From Vibrio alfacsensis (lineage in GTDB: Bacteria; Pseudomonadota; Gammaproteobacteria; Enterobacterales; Vibrionaceae), in the NCBI RefSeq assembly GCF_003544875.1, contig NZ_CP032093.1, positions 1,736,001-1,800,000 on the forward strand: a stretch of DNA of 64,000 nucleotides. The letters are read 5' to 3'. The notes under the pieces were generated by a model that did no database searches, was not told where the DNA came from, and saw only the letters and a program-made list of their open reading frames with translations. Numbering within the stretch: the stretch's first letter is position 1; every line of letters starts with the position of its first letter. The position numbers were made by a program, and so were the translations under genes. Positions 11,652 through 21,761 of this stretch are shown piece after piece.

Positions 11652-12539
11652 ATGAAACGTCGCATTGAACAGGCGCTTTCAAGCGCTCCAGAAGCACTTT
11701 CAAAACATCTTGCTCCTATCGTACAAGCGGACGATTTTGATGCCACTCTTTCAGAGCAACAGTTCGCACAATTGCTTGCAGCGACAGGCATGTCTGATAA
11801 AGAGCTTCGTGTTGCTCTACTTCCTTTTGCGGCATCGTTCTCTTATGCGCCTATTTCTGAATTCTATGTCGGTGCGATTGTTCGTGGTCTTTCCGGCCGC
11901 TTATACTTCGGCGCAAACATGGAGTTTTTCGGTGTTCAACTCGGTCAAACCGTCCATGCTGAACAATCTGCGATTAGCCATGCTTGGATGAAAGGCGAAC
12001 GTGGTGTTAAAGACATCACAATCAACTTTAGCCCTTGCGGTCATTGTCGCCAATTCATGAACGAACTATCAACAGCAAAAGATCTAAAAGTTCAGCTACC
12101 AGAGCGAGAAGAGAAATCTCTACACGAGTATCTACCAGAAGCATTTGGACCCGCAGATCTTGGCATCGAATCTGGCTTGATGGCAGAAGTCATGCATCAA
12201 TTTACTTGTGATGAAGACGATATGCTCATCCAGAAAGCGGTCGATGCGATGAACATAAGCCACGCGCCATATACAAACAATTTAAGTGGTCTAGCACTAG
12301 AAATGGAAGATGGCCGAGTTTTCCAAGGTGCTTATGCGGAAAATGCCGCATTCAACCCAAGCCTTCCACCTTTGCAAGTTGCGCTCATTCAGATCCTGCT
12401 TGCCGGTGAAACGTTTGATAACATCAAAGCCGCTGCACTCGTTGAGAATGCGCAAGGGAAAATCAGCCATCTAGCCGATACACAATCCACGCTAGAAGCA
12501 CTAAACCCAGATATTCCTGTGACTTTTGTGAACGTTTAA
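11652..12539 (+). CDS. cdd: Cytidine deaminase
   Basis: Homodimeric, zinc-dependent enzyme of 295 residues converting cytidine and deoxycytidine to uridine and deoxyuridine in pyrimidine salvage. The N-terminal domain contains the catalytic [10 protein letters not shown] motif (zinc His and catalytic Glu) and the zinc cysteines in [12 protein letters not shown]; the second, non-catalytic domain retains [15 protein letters not shown]. This two-domain form is the enterobacterial/vibrio type. A ribosome binding site (AAGGA) precedes ATG 11652. It is a single-gene unit ended by the hairpin at 12561. Confidence 0.95.
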   Translation: MKRRIEQALSSAPEALSKHLAPIVQADDFDATLSEQQFAQLLAATGMSDKELRVALLPFAASFSYAPISEFYVGAIVRGLSGRLYFGANMEFFGVQLGQTVHAEQSAISHAWMKGERGVKDITINFSPCGHCRQFMNELSTAKDLKVQLPEREEKSLHEYLPEAFGPADLGIESGLMAEVMHQFTCDEDDMLIQKAVDAMNISHAPYTNNLSGLALEMEDGRVFQGAYAENAAFNPSLPPLQVALIQILLAGETFDNIKAAALVENAQGKISHLADTQSTLEALNPDIPVTFVNV

Positions 12540-12560
12540 CCCACCCAACGCTTTTGAGAT

Positions 12561-12588
12561 AAGGCTCTGCTTTTAGTAGAGCCTTTTT
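12561..12588 (+). terminator. Rho-independent terminator after cdd
   Basis: AAGGCTCT (12561-12568) pairs with AGAGCCTT (12578-12585) and runs into TTTTT. Confidence 0.9.
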
Positions 12589-12601
12589 ATTATAAAACCG
12601 C

Positions 12602-12617
12602 ACGCAAACGTTTGCTT
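12602..12617. promoter_or_regulatory. PurR operator upstream of purT
   Basis: ACGCAAACGTTTGCTT matches the PurR box ACGCAAACGTTTGCGT in 14 of 16 positions, 67 bases before the purT start. It implies repression by PurR with hypoxanthine or guanine. Confidence 0.85.
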
Positions 12618-12683
12618 CATCATGAAAATTCAGTATGATCCCCTGCAAATTCGGTTTCATCACTTTATTTTTAAGGGAACACT

Positions 12684-13859
12684 ATGTTCGGTACAGCTAC
12701 TAGCAATCAAGCTACTCGTGTATTACTTTTGGGCTCTGGTGAGCTAGGAAAAGAAGTAGCAATTGAATGTCAACGTCTTGGCTTAGAAGTCATCGCATGT
12801 GACCGTTATGCAAATGCGCCAGCCATGCAAGTTGCTCATCGTAGTTACGTTATCGACATGCTTGATGGTCAAGCTCTAGAAGAAATCATCAACAAAGAGC
12901 AACCTGCATACGTTGTTCCAGAAATTGAAGCGATTGCAACAGACAAATTGGTTGAGCTTGAAGAGAAAGGCTTAAACGTCGTTCCGACTGCAAAAGCGAC
13001 CAAACTCACTATGAATCGCGAGGGCATTCGCCGCCTTGCAGCAGAAGAACTCGGTTTAACCACATCCCCTTACCAATTCGCCGATAGTTTCAGTAGCTTC
13101 AAAGCCGCCGTAGAACATGTCGGTATCCCTTGTGTGGTTAAGCCTGTCATGAGCTCTTCTGGTAAAGGACAAAGCATTATCAAGACAAAAGAAGATGTTC
13201 AAGCCGCTTGGGATTATGCACAAGAAGGTGGCAGAACAGGCGCAGGCCGCGTTATTGTCGAGGGGTTTATCGACTTCGATTACGAGATCACACTCTTAAC
13301 CGTTCGAGCAGTCGACGGGGTTCACTTCTGTGCACCCATTGGCCATCGCCAAGAAGATGGTGACTACCGTGAGTCATGGCAGCCACAGGCTATGTCTGAA
13401 AACGCATTAAAAGCCGCGGAATATACCGCGGAGAAAGTGGTAAACGCACTGGGTGGTCACGGCATCTTCGGTGTGGAGCTGTTTGTTAAAGGTGACAAGG
13501 TGATCTTCAATGAAGTGTCCCCTCGCCCACATGACACTGGCATGGTGACGATGATTTCACAAGAAGTGTCAGAATTTGCATTACACGTTCGCGCTTTTAC
13601 CGGCATGCCAATCAACAATGTCGTTCAATATGGTCCGTCCGCATCAGCCGTTATTCTTGGCCAAGGCACATCGTGCGATATTCGCTTTGACAACCTAGCG
13701 ACCGCACTCACACAACCACAAACTCAAGTACGTTTATTTGGTAAACCGGAGATCGACGGTCGTCGACGTCTTGGCGTCATCCTTACTCGACGTAAAACCA
13801 TCGAAGATTCGATTGAAGATGCCGTAAAAAATGCATCTAAAGTACAGATCGTTTACTGA
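12684..13859 (+). CDS. purT: Formate-dependent phosphoribosylglycinamide formyltransferase 2
   Basis: ATP-grasp enzyme of 391 residues that makes formyl-GAR from GAR, formate and ATP in purine biosynthesis. The N-terminal Rossmann-like part has [17 protein letters not shown]; the ATP-grasp domain has [14 protein letters not shown], and the C-terminal part has [15 protein letters not shown] with metal-binding residues. AAGGGAAC precedes ATG 12684 at good spacing. The gene stands alone between a PurR operator and a strong terminator, so purine control is likely. Confidence 0.96.
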   Translation: MFGTATSNQATRVLLLGSGELGKEVAIECQRLGLEVIACDRYANAPAMQVAHRSYVIDMLDGQALEEIINKEQPAYVVPEIEAIATDKLVELEEKGLNVVPTAKATKLTMNREGIRRLAAEELGLTTSPYQFADSFSSFKAAVEHVGIPCVVKPVMSSSGKGQSIIKTKEDVQAAWDYAQEGGRTGAGRVIVEGFIDFDYEITLLTVRAVDGVHFCAPIGHRQEDGDYRESWQPQAMSENALKAAEYTAEKVVNALGGHGIFGVELFVKGDKVIFNEVSPRPHDTGMVTMISQEVSEFALHVRAFTGMPINNVVQYGPSASAVILGQGTSCDIRFDNLATALTQPQTQVRLFGKPEIDGRRRLGVILTRRKTIEDSIEDAVKNASKVQIVY

Positions 13860-13886
13860 TTTTCTCATCAACTAAAGAGAACAAAA

Positions 13887-13914
13887 AGCGCAGCTCAGTG
13901 AGCTGCGCTTTTCT
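13887..13914. terminator. Bidirectional terminator between purT and tpm
   Basis: AAGCGCAGCT (13887-13896) pairs with AGCTGCGCTT (13901-13910), with A-rich and T-rich flanks on the two sides, so it can serve purT on the plus strand and tpm on the minus strand. Confidence 0.85.
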
Positions 13915-13996
13915 ACATAAATTTCAATCAAGGAATCGCCAGATACCTCATTTCAGGATAAGAGCGTCTTCACCGCTTAGATTACCCAACGTCAGG

Positions 13997-14645
13997 TCAT
14001 GTACTCTCGATTAAGTACACTTCTTCAGAAAAGCGACTTAGTCCCTGCTTAGCAATTTTAGGATGAGTTTCATCTGCTTGATCCACATTGAGGCATGTTA
14101 CCTTATACCCCTCAAACAATTGCTCAATTTCTTCAACAGGAACACTGAATGGAGGACCGGACATTTCATTCTGAGGGTAATTCAAGGTAATTAACAAAAT
14201 TCGTCCATTGGGGTTCAATAGTGATTTAATTCTACTTGCGTAGTCGATTCGCATGTCTTGGGGCAATGCGACTAGCGCTGCACGATCATAAACAATATCG
14301 ACCTTAGACACTGGCGCTGTAAAAAAATCCCCGGTGTACACGGAAAGCTCATCGAATTGATATAACTCATGCATTCCATTGACAGGTATCACGGTTGGGG
14401 TATAAAAATGCTCAGCAAAAAACGCTCTTACCGCAATCTGGCTAAGCTCAACGCCTTGAACATTGTCATGTTTCGACGCAAGCCAGATAAGGTCCTCTGA
14501 TTTACCACACAGAGGAGCAAGCACCACATCTTCTCGTTTCGGATTGGTTCTCTGCCAAAATACAGATAATAGCGGGTTCACCTCATCAAGGTGAAAACCA
14601 ATTTGATTGCTGGCCCATTTTTGATGCCAAAATTCTTGATCTCAT
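13997..14645 (-). CDS. tpm: Thiopurine S-methyltransferase family protein (5' frameshift)
   Basis: SAM-dependent methyltransferase of the bacterial TPMT type, linked in bacteria to methylation of thiopurines and of selenium/tellurium compounds. The visible frame starts at GTG 14581 ([13 protein letters not shown]) and contains the SAM loop [13 protein letters not shown] and [11 protein letters not shown]. The normal N-terminus is present in another frame: [20 protein letters not shown] leading directly into VNPLL, from ATG 14645. One extra (or two missing) base just after the ATG breaks the frame. Similarity across both parts indicates one gene of about 215 residues. Confidence 0.85.
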
Positions 14646-14981
14646 TTTACTTCTACTTGTCGGCTGATGGTTATTGGAAGTGTTGTCCTCTTCTTTTGTT
14701 GGCTAAGACTAATGATTTTTCAAATTTGTCTATGACGTTCATCTTCCGTTAACAATGAAATGTTAGGATGGTTGCTGTTCAAGAATGAACGTTTTGTTTA
14801 TCTGCGGGTCAGAATAAATGAAAAGTAAAATGGTGATCTACAACACGATTTCACTACAAGCTAGACGATGAGTATTGGAATTATTTTGTTAGCCCCCATT
14901 TAATAGGTAGTACCTGATTTGCGAATCTTAGTGACCTTTTCGTTACCCATTTTCTAAGTGTATGCAAGTTAAGGAGAGTGA
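14646..14981. other. Intergenic region between divergent genes
   Basis: These 336 bases between tpm (minus) and the RelA-like gene (plus) hold no recognisable gene. They must contain both promoters; AAGGAGAG lies just before ATG 14982. Confidence 0.5.
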
Positions 14982-15752
14982 ATGAGCTTATTTTTACGTA
15001 CTACAGCATTGATGCTATTAGTACTAAGCCGTGCGCCGGCATTCGCCGCACTTCCAAATTCGCCGAGCAACGAGCAAAATCGTTCTGAAAGTCAAAACGA
15101 AGTTTGCTCAAAACTGTTCAAACATAGCCTCAGTGGTCTTTACGGTATCCAATCCCTTGATACCCAGCCAACTCAGCCTTATACCGATTTCGATATTCTC
15201 TACAGCAAAGCTCACCAAGCACAATTCGAACTCGAGACCATCTGTAAAAGTACCGCCCTACTTACCAATGCACAACCATACTTTGCAGGTGTTAAATCTA
15301 AACAACGCTCGATTGAAAAAATAACTCATGAATTAGATGGAAAAGTTGAAAGAATCACCGACCTTGCGCGCGCTACGATCGTTGCAGATGACGTGGCTAG
15401 TTTGGTTTCCATCTATGAAGCACTAGAGCGTGAAACCACCATCGTAAAGTGAAAACCGCTTTAAGAAGCCGACACCATCTGGGTATCGCGATCTCAACCT
15501 TTTGGTGCGCCTACCAAAGACCAACTTAGTAGCAGAGGTGCAGCTTCATTTAAAGGCCATTGCAGAAGTAAAAAACGGCCCTGAACATGATTTGTATGAA
15601 AAATTCAAAATGTTGAGCGCTTAGCATTGATGGAAAAACGTGACCTAACTGAATGGGAAATGGCATCGATAAAACAGATGCAAAGCCAATCTAAAAACTG
15701 GTATCAACAGGCTTGGCAGCCTTATTTAACGACCCATCTTGAAGCGGCATAA
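14982..15752 (+). pseudogene. Exported RelA/SpoT-domain protein, two frameshifts
   Basis: A typical signal peptide (hydrophobic core LRTTALMLLVLSRAPAFA, cleavage after AFA) precedes a domain resembling the RelA/SpoT (p)ppGpp synthetase fold: YFAGVKSKQRSIEKI, DLARATIVADD, then in other frames NRFKKPTPSGYRDLNLLVRL and VAEVQLHLKAIAEVKNGPEHDLYE. GYRDLN matches the substrate-binding GYRxxH/N motif of the family. The C-terminus ends at 15752. Breaks lie near 15450 (one extra base) and 15603 (one A missing); the full length is 256 codons when both are repaired. The role of an exported RelA/SpoT-like protein is unknown. It may be intact in the real genome. Confidence 0.75.
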
Positions 15753-15781
15753 ACACCACGGATTTTCAAAGCGATAAAACA

Positions 15782-15811
15782 ACAAAACCACCCATTGAGG
15801 TGGTTTTGTTT
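15782..15811. terminator. Bidirectional terminator between the RelA-like gene and ihfA
   Basis: ACAAAACCACC (15782-15792) pairs with GGTGGTTTTGT (15799-15809). A/T-rich flanks on both sides suit the two convergent genes. Confidence 0.85.
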
Positions 15812-15864
15812 TAGCGTGTTACCTTGCCACAAAGTGACTAACCGCCTAATTTACTGTTCTTTGC

Positions 15865-16161
15865 TTACTGTTCTTTTCTTAAGTTCTCTACACGGGCTTT
15901 CAGCTTTTGACCCGGGCGGAACGTAACAACACGTCGAGCAGTAATGGGAATATCTTCACCGGTTTTAGGGTTACGACCAGGTCGTTCATTTTTGTCACGA
16001 AGGTCAAAATTACCAAATCCTGATAGCTTAACCTGTTCGCCACTTTCAAGTGCTTTACGAATTTCTTCAAAAAACACTTCCACCGTTTCCTTGGCGTCCC
16101 GCTTACTAAATCCCAATTTTTCAAACAGGTTTTCTGCAAGTTCGGCTTTTGTGAGCGCCAT
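15865..16161 (-). CDS. ihfA: Integration host factor subunit alpha
   Basis: DNA-bending HU/IHF family protein of 98 residues, starting [17 protein letters not shown]. The family arm and signature are [18 protein letters not shown] with the DNA-intercalating proline, followed by [17 protein letters not shown]. It forms a heterodimer with IhfB and acts in recombination and transcription. AGGAAAG precedes the ATG. In many gamma-proteobacteria ihfA follows pheT; here the upstream 500 bases contain no pheT, so it is transcribed alone. Confidence 0.95.
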   Translation of the reverse strand: MALTKAELAENLFEKLGFSKRDAKETVEVFFEEIRKALESGEQVKLSGFGNFDLRDKNERPGRNPKTGEDIPITARRVVTFRPGQKLKARVENLRKEQ

Positions 16162-16669
16162 AAAACTTTCCTCAAAGCTATGTTAAACAATGCTACCTAT
16201 ATGTAGCGCTAGAGCAGTTTTACCCTACCAATTCAACAACATATCGGGCGTACATCAGCAAGTGTATGACAAGCTTATGATTTTCGCCAACTTTTTCATG
16301 GCTAATTTAAGATTTATATAAACTCAAATACTTGCGAGGCACTTCAAATTTTGCTTCTAGGGATACATATGACCAAAATAAAAACATCTAGATAATTTGA
16401 TTGCAAAAAATATAAAAATAAGAACTAAATGCTATTTAATAGAAATGTCAGAGTTGGTACATTTTACATACAATTGACATAAAACCTGCCGATATTTCAG
16501 TAGCTTGTAAAATGCGCGCTCTAAAGAAATTAGATATAAAAAGACCTAGTGTAAGCACTAGGTCTCATAATAGCTTTTTGTCTTTAGCCTACGTTATCCA
16601 CGTACCTAATATTTCGTTTTCAACGAATTCTTTCCCAACAGCGCAAATTGAAACCGCTTGGAGAGATCA
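16162..16669. other. Intergenic region upstream of ihfA
   Basis: About 500 AT-rich bases holding the ihfA promoter region and the terminator at 16542 of the gene to the right. No other gene was recognised. Confidence 0.6.
16537..16565 (-). terminator. Rho-independent terminator of the exonuclease gene
   Basis: AGACCTAGTG (16542-16551) pairs with CACTAGGTCT (16556-16565); on the minus strand the stem is followed by TTTTT. It lies about 105 bases after the exonuclease stop. Confidence 0.8.
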
Positions 16670-17200
16670 CTACAGCATCGTCAATGCAAGCTTGGCGAGA
16701 TTATAGGCATCAACATAGCCAGAGTGCTGTCGCCCCTCCCACTCAATACCTTTCGCTTCTTGCGCCGCTTTATGACCAATGCGTTTCTCTTTCATACGGT
16801 TTTGAATTCGATACAAAGTAGCGAGGTTAATGAACTCTGAAAAAGGAGCATCTAACCCTTTCTGTCTGCATTCTTCAAGCAAGATAAGATCATCTCGTCC
16901 CCACGAGGCATAAATTTTATTGCGTCCGCCGAAGTTTTTGATGATCGACTTAATGACGTCTTCTAACGGTCTACCTTGTTTTTCAATTTTACGTGGTGTG
17001 ATACCGGTTAACTCAGCACAAAACAGAGACACTTCGTCGTGTTCTGGTTTGACATAGTATTGGGCGCGCTTGACGATCTCACCTTTCAACAAATCTATTT
17101 CAGCCAAACCAACTTCAATAATTTCGCCTGTGCGGCCTGCGCCATTTTCATTCCAACAACACATTTCTAAATCGAAGCAGACGATACGGTTATGGTTCAT
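16670..17200 (-). CDS. DEDDh 3'-5' exonuclease (ERI-1/KapD-like)
   Basis: Protein of 176 residues with an RNase T/DnaQ-like fold. The first motif is FDLEMCCW (Asp and Glu near residues 10 and 12), a second region is IYASWGRDDLILLEECR, and the last motif is HSGYVDAYNLAKLA with the catalytic His and Asp. The order and the short length resemble ERI-1/KapD-type exoribonucleases rather than DnaQ. Substrate is unknown, probably structured or small RNA. It is a single gene with its own terminator and ends 508 bases from ihfA. Confidence 0.8.
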   Translation of the reverse strand: MNHNRIVCFDLEMCCWNENGAGRTGEIIEVGLAEIDLLKGEIVKRAQYYVKPEHDEVSLFCAELTGITPRKIEKQGRPLEDVIKSIIKNFGGRNKIYASWGRDDLILLEECRQKGLDAPFSEFINLATLYRIQNRMKEKRIGHKAAQEAKGIEWEGRQHSGYVDAYNLAKLALTML

Positions 17201-17281
17201 AGTTTGTTTTCGTTCCTAACGTAAATGGAAAGCGAGAGATTCTACCGCAACACTTTTCAAAACTCGAATTTGCTCGATGAT

Positions 17282-18820
17282 TTAATCACCAATCGATACC
17301 GAATTTCGGCCATTTTCCTTACTTTTATAGAGCTGTAGATCGACTTTATGGAACAAGGTCTCAGGATCTTCGTCTTTATGTACTATCGCCCCAATGCTTA
17401 ATGAGCAAAACAGACGATTTCGCGTATTCAAATGGAGAGTTTGATACCACCCTGCGGATTTTTCCAAATATGCGGCTAATTCGTTCTTATCTGTAATACG
17501 CGACAATATACAAAATTCATCGCCTCCCGTGCGATAAAATCTATCCCACGGCCCCAGATTCGCATTGACTAACTTTGTTACATGCAGCAACGCTTCATCA
17601 CCGGCTAAGTGCCCAAATTTATCATTGACGAACTTAAAACGATCAACGTCAAAGCTGACCAACGTAAAATCCAACCCACTATTAATATAGTGAAATAAGT
17701 TATCGTTAAAAACGCGTCGATTGTACAGTTGGGTCAGTGAGTCCAATTCCGCCATTCGCTTGAGTTCAACCGTTTTTATATCTAGCATTACTGCCAGTCG
17801 TTCTTTTTCACGCGATTGAAGATTGACGGTATAACTGATTAAGCAAGCGATAAGAAAGCCAACAGCGCCAATTCCATATAAAATTGATTTCTCCCACGCC
17901 GTTACTGTACCAGAGAGCTTAAAGTCCACTCGCCAGTCTCGATTCGGAAGTTGAACGGTGCGGCTGATCACTTTCCCCGTTACCTCATTCCAGTTCTCAC
18001 TCTGAAACAAGATCGGATCGTCATTCGCATCAAAGCCTAAGTCTTCAACTTTGATAGACATATCGAGCTCGGTAGCGGTTTGAGTCACTAATCCTTCAAA
18101 ATACACCGTGCTTCGCACAACCCCAATCACGACGCCATAAAGTTCTTGATTGTCAAAACTGAATACAGGGTGATAAATCAACAGCCCGCTTTTATGGATT
18201 GATGGTTCAAAACCATCTTGTATCAAACGTACTTTGTCAGAAATATTAGGACGATTAAACGTGAGCATGTCATCCAAAATTAGATCGAATCGAAGTCTCG
18301 AGGAATAGAAGCCTAAGATGGCAAGATTCTCTTTCGTCCTTGGATACACATCGGTTGCTATAAAGGCGGGTAAACCATCTGTTAATTGATAACCGAACGT
18401 CTTACTGCCATTTTTAGGCACGGTATAAATTTGAAAACCCGGGATATTTTTCCGCGTGTTCGCTAAATATTGTTCGAGCTGATTAGGCTCAACACGTTGC
18501 ATCCATTGCAAACCAATTAAACTTCTAGAGCCATTGACCACGTGTTCTGCATAACGGGAAAAGTGAGCCCAAGAAGATGGGTCGACAGAATGTAAAAAAT
18601 TCGCTCCAGAACCAATGAACTCAAGATCGTTTTCAACGGCGAGCTTTAGGGATTCAGCCTGACGGTCTGCCAAGGTTTCGAAAATGGTCATGGTGTAGCG
18701 TTGCTGAATTTTATACGCAATCCCAACCATGCTCGCAGTCACGCACATAACCGCTATAAAGGCCGCGATAGAATAGGAATAACGTTTAAAAATACTCTGC
18801 TGAGCCGTGCTATAAGTCAT
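17282..18820 (-). CDS. CHASE-domain diguanylate cyclase
   Basis: Membrane sensor of 512 residues. A membrane segment (about residues 15-35) is followed by a periplasmic CHASE domain (LQWMQRVEP, GFQIYTVPKNG, YHPVF), a second membrane helix (about 312-332, YGIGAVGFLIACLISYTV) and a cytoplasmic GGDEF domain with the intact motif RTGGDEFCIL and the preceding DSLTQLYNRR. It should make c-di-GMP from GTP in response to an extracellular ligand. No RxxD inhibitory site is seen five residues before GGDEF, so product inhibition may be absent. The gene is transcribed alone. Confidence 0.92.
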   Translation of the reverse strand: MTYSTAQQSIFKRYSYSIAAFIAVMCVTASMVGIAYKIQQRYTMTIFETLADRQAESLKLAVENDLEFIGSGANFLHSVDPSSWAHFSRYAEHVVNGSRSLIGLQWMQRVEPNQLEQYLANTRKNIPGFQIYTVPKNGSKTFGYQLTDGLPAFIATDVYPRTKENLAILGFYSSRLRFDLILDDMLTFNRPNISDKVRLIQDGFEPSIHKSGLLIYHPVFSFDNQELYGVVIGVVRSTVYFEGLVTQTATELDMSIKVEDLGFDANDDPILFQSENWNEVTGKVISRTVQLPNRDWRVDFKLSGTVTAWEKSILYGIGAVGFLIACLISYTVNLQSREKERLAVMLDIKTVELKRMAELDSLTQLYNRRVFNDNLFHYINSGLDFTLVSFDVDRFKFVNDKFGHLAGDEALLHVTKLVNANLGPWDRFYRTGGDEFCILSRITDKNELAAYLEKSAGWYQTLHLNTRNRLFCSLSIGAIVHKDEDPETLFHKVDLQLYKSKENGRNSVSIGD

Positions 18821-19108
18821 TTAGCAAACCATGTTTTGGCGCTTGGTCAAACTTTGGAAGTTATTGAAATAGTGCGCCACAAGTGAATAAACAGCAAGCA
18901 ATGACGTGATTGCATCGTCTAATCGCTGAATTTTTATGCTAATCATGCGCGATATTTGCGAATTATTACAGCCTTAAGCCTTGAATATGCTAACATCAAG
19001 CATCATTTTAATGTCTAAACTTGGTGCAGGCCGCAAAGACAATTCTTAGCGTCAATACCTATGAGCCAATGCCGAGCACCAGTCAATCAATAGAAAGAGA
19101 ATAATGTC

Positions 19109-19741
19109 ATGAACATTGATTTGAACCTAATTCCTCAAACGTTCGATATGCTTCACGCTGGTCTTGCTGTTTCGAGCGTTTTACTTCTTCTGATTGCGGT
19201 TTCTCGCAAATCTAAAGTGGTTGAGAAAGTGGTCGAAAAACCTGTCGAGAAAATCGTCGAGGTGGAAAAGCCAGTTGAAAAAATCGTCGAAGTAGAAAAA
19301 GTTGTAGAAGTCGAGAAAGTCGTCGAGCGTGTTGTCGAAGTTGAATCAAAACTTGCAACCGCATCAACAGACTCTGCCATGCAACTACTTTCTATCATGC
19401 AGCAAGAAGCGCGTCTGATCGACTTCCTAAAAGAAGACTTAACGTCATTCTCTGATGAAGAAGTGGGTGCGGCAGCACGTGTCATCCACACTGGCGGCCA
19501 AAAAGTATTGAATGATTACGTTACGCTTGCAAATGTACGCAACGAAGATGAAGAAACTCGCATTACGGTTGAAGAAGGTTTTAACCCACAAGAAATCCGT
19601 CTAACAGGCAATGTTACAGGTAACGCACCATTTAGCGGCACGTTAGTTCATAAAGGCTGGAAAGCAACATCAATGAACCTACCAAAGCTTGCTGAAAACT
19701 ACGATGCATCTGTGATTGCTCCAGCTGAGGTTGAGCTGTAA
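19109..19741 (+). CDS. DUF2760 protein, membrane-anchored with VEK-repeat coiled coil
   Basis: Protein of 210 residues with an N-terminal membrane helix (about 14-32), a repeat-rich stretch built from VEK(V/I)VE/VEKPVEK units (about 36-80) likely to form a coiled coil, and a C-terminal DUF2760 domain (LLSIMQQEARLIDFLKEDL to PAEVEL). Its function is not established. Its stop overlaps the next gene's start (TAATG at 19739-19743), so it is translationally coupled to two Hsp70-like genes. The membrane helix suggests it could tether the chaperones to the membrane; that is inference. Confidence 0.85.
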   Translation: MNIDLNLIPQTFDMLHAGLAVSSVLLLLIAVSRKSKVVEKVVEKPVEKIVEVEKPVEKIVEVEKVVEVEKVVERVVEVESKLATASTDSAMQLLSIMQQEARLIDFLKEDLTSFSDEEVGAAARVIHTGGQKVLNDYVTLANVRNEDEETRITVEEGFNPQEIRLTGNVTGNAPFSGTLVHKGWKATSMNLPKLAENYDASVIAPAEVEL

Positions 19742-21705
19742 TGGAACACATGAATCAAGAAAACCATTCTCAAGAAACGTCTGTTGAAACACAACAGACG
19801 CCGAAATTCAGCGTTGGTATCGACTTAGGTACGACGCACTGTGTGATGTCTTTTGTCGATACGCACGACGAAGATGCACGCGTTGAAGTGATGCCTATCC
19901 CGCAACTTACTGCGCCAGGCACGGTAGAGACTCGCAGCCAGTTAGGCTCTTTCCTATACCAGCCGCACGAACACGAAATGGACCCGCAATCACGCGTTCT
20001 TCCGTGGTCGAGCGAGCCAAAAGCTCTGGTTGGTGCGATTGCACGTAACCTAGGTTCAAAAACACCAATTCGTCTTGTTGCAAGTGCGAAATCTTGGCTT
20101 TGCCACGCTGGCGTGAACCGTCGTGATGCATTCCTACCAGCAGGTAGCCCAGAAGAGGTGGAAAAAGTATCTCCCCTTCGTGCGACAGAGCTTTACCTAG
20201 AGCACTTAAAAGACACTTGGAATCACGCGAATCCAAATCACAACCTTGCAGACCAAGACGTGACTATTACGGTTCCGGCTTCTTTCGATCCTGCTGCTCG
20301 TGATCTAACGGCAGAAGCAGCACGTAACGTTGGTTTCGTGCACCTAACGCTTCTAGAAGAGCCACAAGCTGCGCTTTACAACTGGATCGACAACAGTAAC
20401 GACAAATGGCGCGACGAAGTTGAAGTTGGCGACATCGTGCTTGTGGTCGATATCGGTGGTGGTACAACCGACCTTTCTTTGGTTGAAGTCACTGAAGATG
20501 ACGGCAACCTAACTCTGAACCGCATCGCGGTAGGTGAACACATCCTACTTGGCGGTGACAACATGGACCTTGCACTTGCGTACCGCTTGAAGATGAAGCT
20601 AGCGCAAGAAGGCAAAGAGCTACAGCCATGGCAAGTTCAAGCGATGACGCACGCATGTCGTGACGCTAAAGAAGCGCTATTGAACGACAGCGAACTTCAG
20701 TCAGTGCCAATCGTGGTACCAAGCCGTGGTTCAAAACTGCTTGGCGCAACGCTGAAAACAGAACTGACTCAAGAAGAAGTACAGCAAACACTGGTTGACG
20801 GCTTCTTCCCTCAAGTTTCGATTACTGACCACCCTGTTCAACGTAACCGTGGTGCACTAACGCAAATGGGTCTGCCTTACGCACAAGATGCGGGTATTAC
20901 TCGTCACATCGCGGCGTTCTTGTCTAAGCAAGCCAATGCCCTTTCTGCGTCAGGAAATGGTGGCGAAGCAGCAGCTCAAGATTTCAACCCATTCGCTAAC
21001 ATGCCTGGTATGCCAGGTGCGGATACAGCGCAATCAGCTGACTTCATCAAGCCAACGGCAATCCTATTCAACGGTGGTGTTCTGAAATCGAAACTTCTAG
21101 CAACTCGCCTTGAAGACACGATCAACGAATGGCTACTTGAAGCAGATGCTGAAATGGCGAAACGCCTAACAGGTGTGGATCTAGACCTTGCTGTTGCTAG
21201 CGGTGCGGCTTACTACGGCTCTGTACGTCGCGGTCAAGGCGTTCGTATCCGTGGTGGTATTGCTTCGGCGTACTACGTAGGTATCGAAAGTGCGATGCCA
21301 GCGATTCCAGGCATGGCGCCGCCAATGGAAGCACTTTGTGTTGCACCATTTGGTATGGAAGAAGGCTCAAGCGTTGACGTACCAAGCCAAGAGTTTGGTT
21401 TGATCATCGGTCAGCCAGTTAACTTCCAATTCTTCGGCTCAACCGTTCGTCGTGATGACCTAGCGGGTACTCACCTAGACTACTGGGCACCAGAAGAGCT
21501 TGAAGAGCTTCCAGAAATCCAAGTAACGCTGCCAGTATCTGAAGGTCGTCGTGAAGGTGAAGTGGTTCCAGTAACCCTAGCTTCTCGCGTGACAGAGCTT
21601 GGTACGCTTTACTTAGAAGCCATTGCTGCTGACAACGGCCAAAAATGGCATGTTGAGTTCGATGTGCGCGAAGACGCGAAAAGCGACTCAAACGAAGAAG
21701 AATAA
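19741..21705 (+). CDS. Hsp70 family protein (short form, 654 residues)
   Basis: Hsp70-like ATPase. The ATPase domain carries the phosphate-1 motif VGIDLGTTHCVMS (about residue 24), the phosphate-2 motif VVDIGGGTTDLSLVE (about 236) and ILFNGGVLKSKLL (about 440). The substrate-binding part is short, ending in VPVTLASRVTELGTLYLEA and an acidic tail, and no DnaK-type lid or EEVD end is present. It is the first of two adjacent Hsp70 paralogues downstream of DUF2760. No DnaJ or GrpE gene is nearby. Known as a family, its clients are unknown. A hairpin with a T-run follows the stop. Confidence 0.9.
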   Translation: MEHMNQENHSQETSVETQQTPKFSVGIDLGTTHCVMSFVDTHDEDARVEVMPIPQLTAPGTVETRSQLGSFLYQPHEHEMDPQSRVLPWSSEPKALVGAIARNLGSKTPIRLVASAKSWLCHAGVNRRDAFLPAGSPEEVEKVSPLRATELYLEHLKDTWNHANPNHNLADQDVTITVPASFDPAARDLTAEAARNVGFVHLTLLEEPQAALYNWIDNSNDKWRDEVEVGDIVLVVDIGGGTTDLSLVEVTEDDGNLTLNRIAVGEHILLGGDNMDLALAYRLKMKLAQEGKELQPWQVQAMTHACRDAKEALLNDSELQSVPIVVPSRGSKLLGATLKTELTQEEVQQTLVDGFFPQVSITDHPVQRNRGALTQMGLPYAQDAGITRHIAAFLSKQANALSASGNGGEAAAQDFNPFANMPGMPGADTAQSADFIKPTAILFNGGVLKSKLLATRLEDTINEWLLEADAEMAKRLTGVDLDLAVASGAAYYGSVRRGQGVRIRGGIASAYYVGIESAMPAIPGMAPPMEALCVAPFGMEEGSSVDVPSQEFGLIIGQPVNFQFFGSTVRRDDLAGTHLDYWAPEELEELPEIQVTLPVSEGRREGEVVPVTLASRVTELGTLYLEAIAADNGQKWHVEFDVREDAKSDSNEEE

Positions 21706-21714
21706 ATAGAAATC

Positions 21715-21743
21715 AAACGGCATCCAATCGGGTGCCGTTTTTT
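21715..21743 (+). terminator. Terminator or attenuator between the two Hsp70 genes
   Basis: AAACGGCATCC (21715-21725) pairs with GGGTGCCGTTT (21730-21740) and runs into a T-tract, only 19 bases before the next start. It should lower expression of the second Hsp70 gene relative to the first. Confidence 0.8.
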
Positions 21744-21761
21744 AAATACACGAAGGTTTGT

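Noticed and set aside
18979..19050. Heat-shock (sigma-32) promoter before the Hsp70 operon
   Set aside because: A CTTGAA hexamer exists but no CCCCAT-like -10 at suitable spacing.
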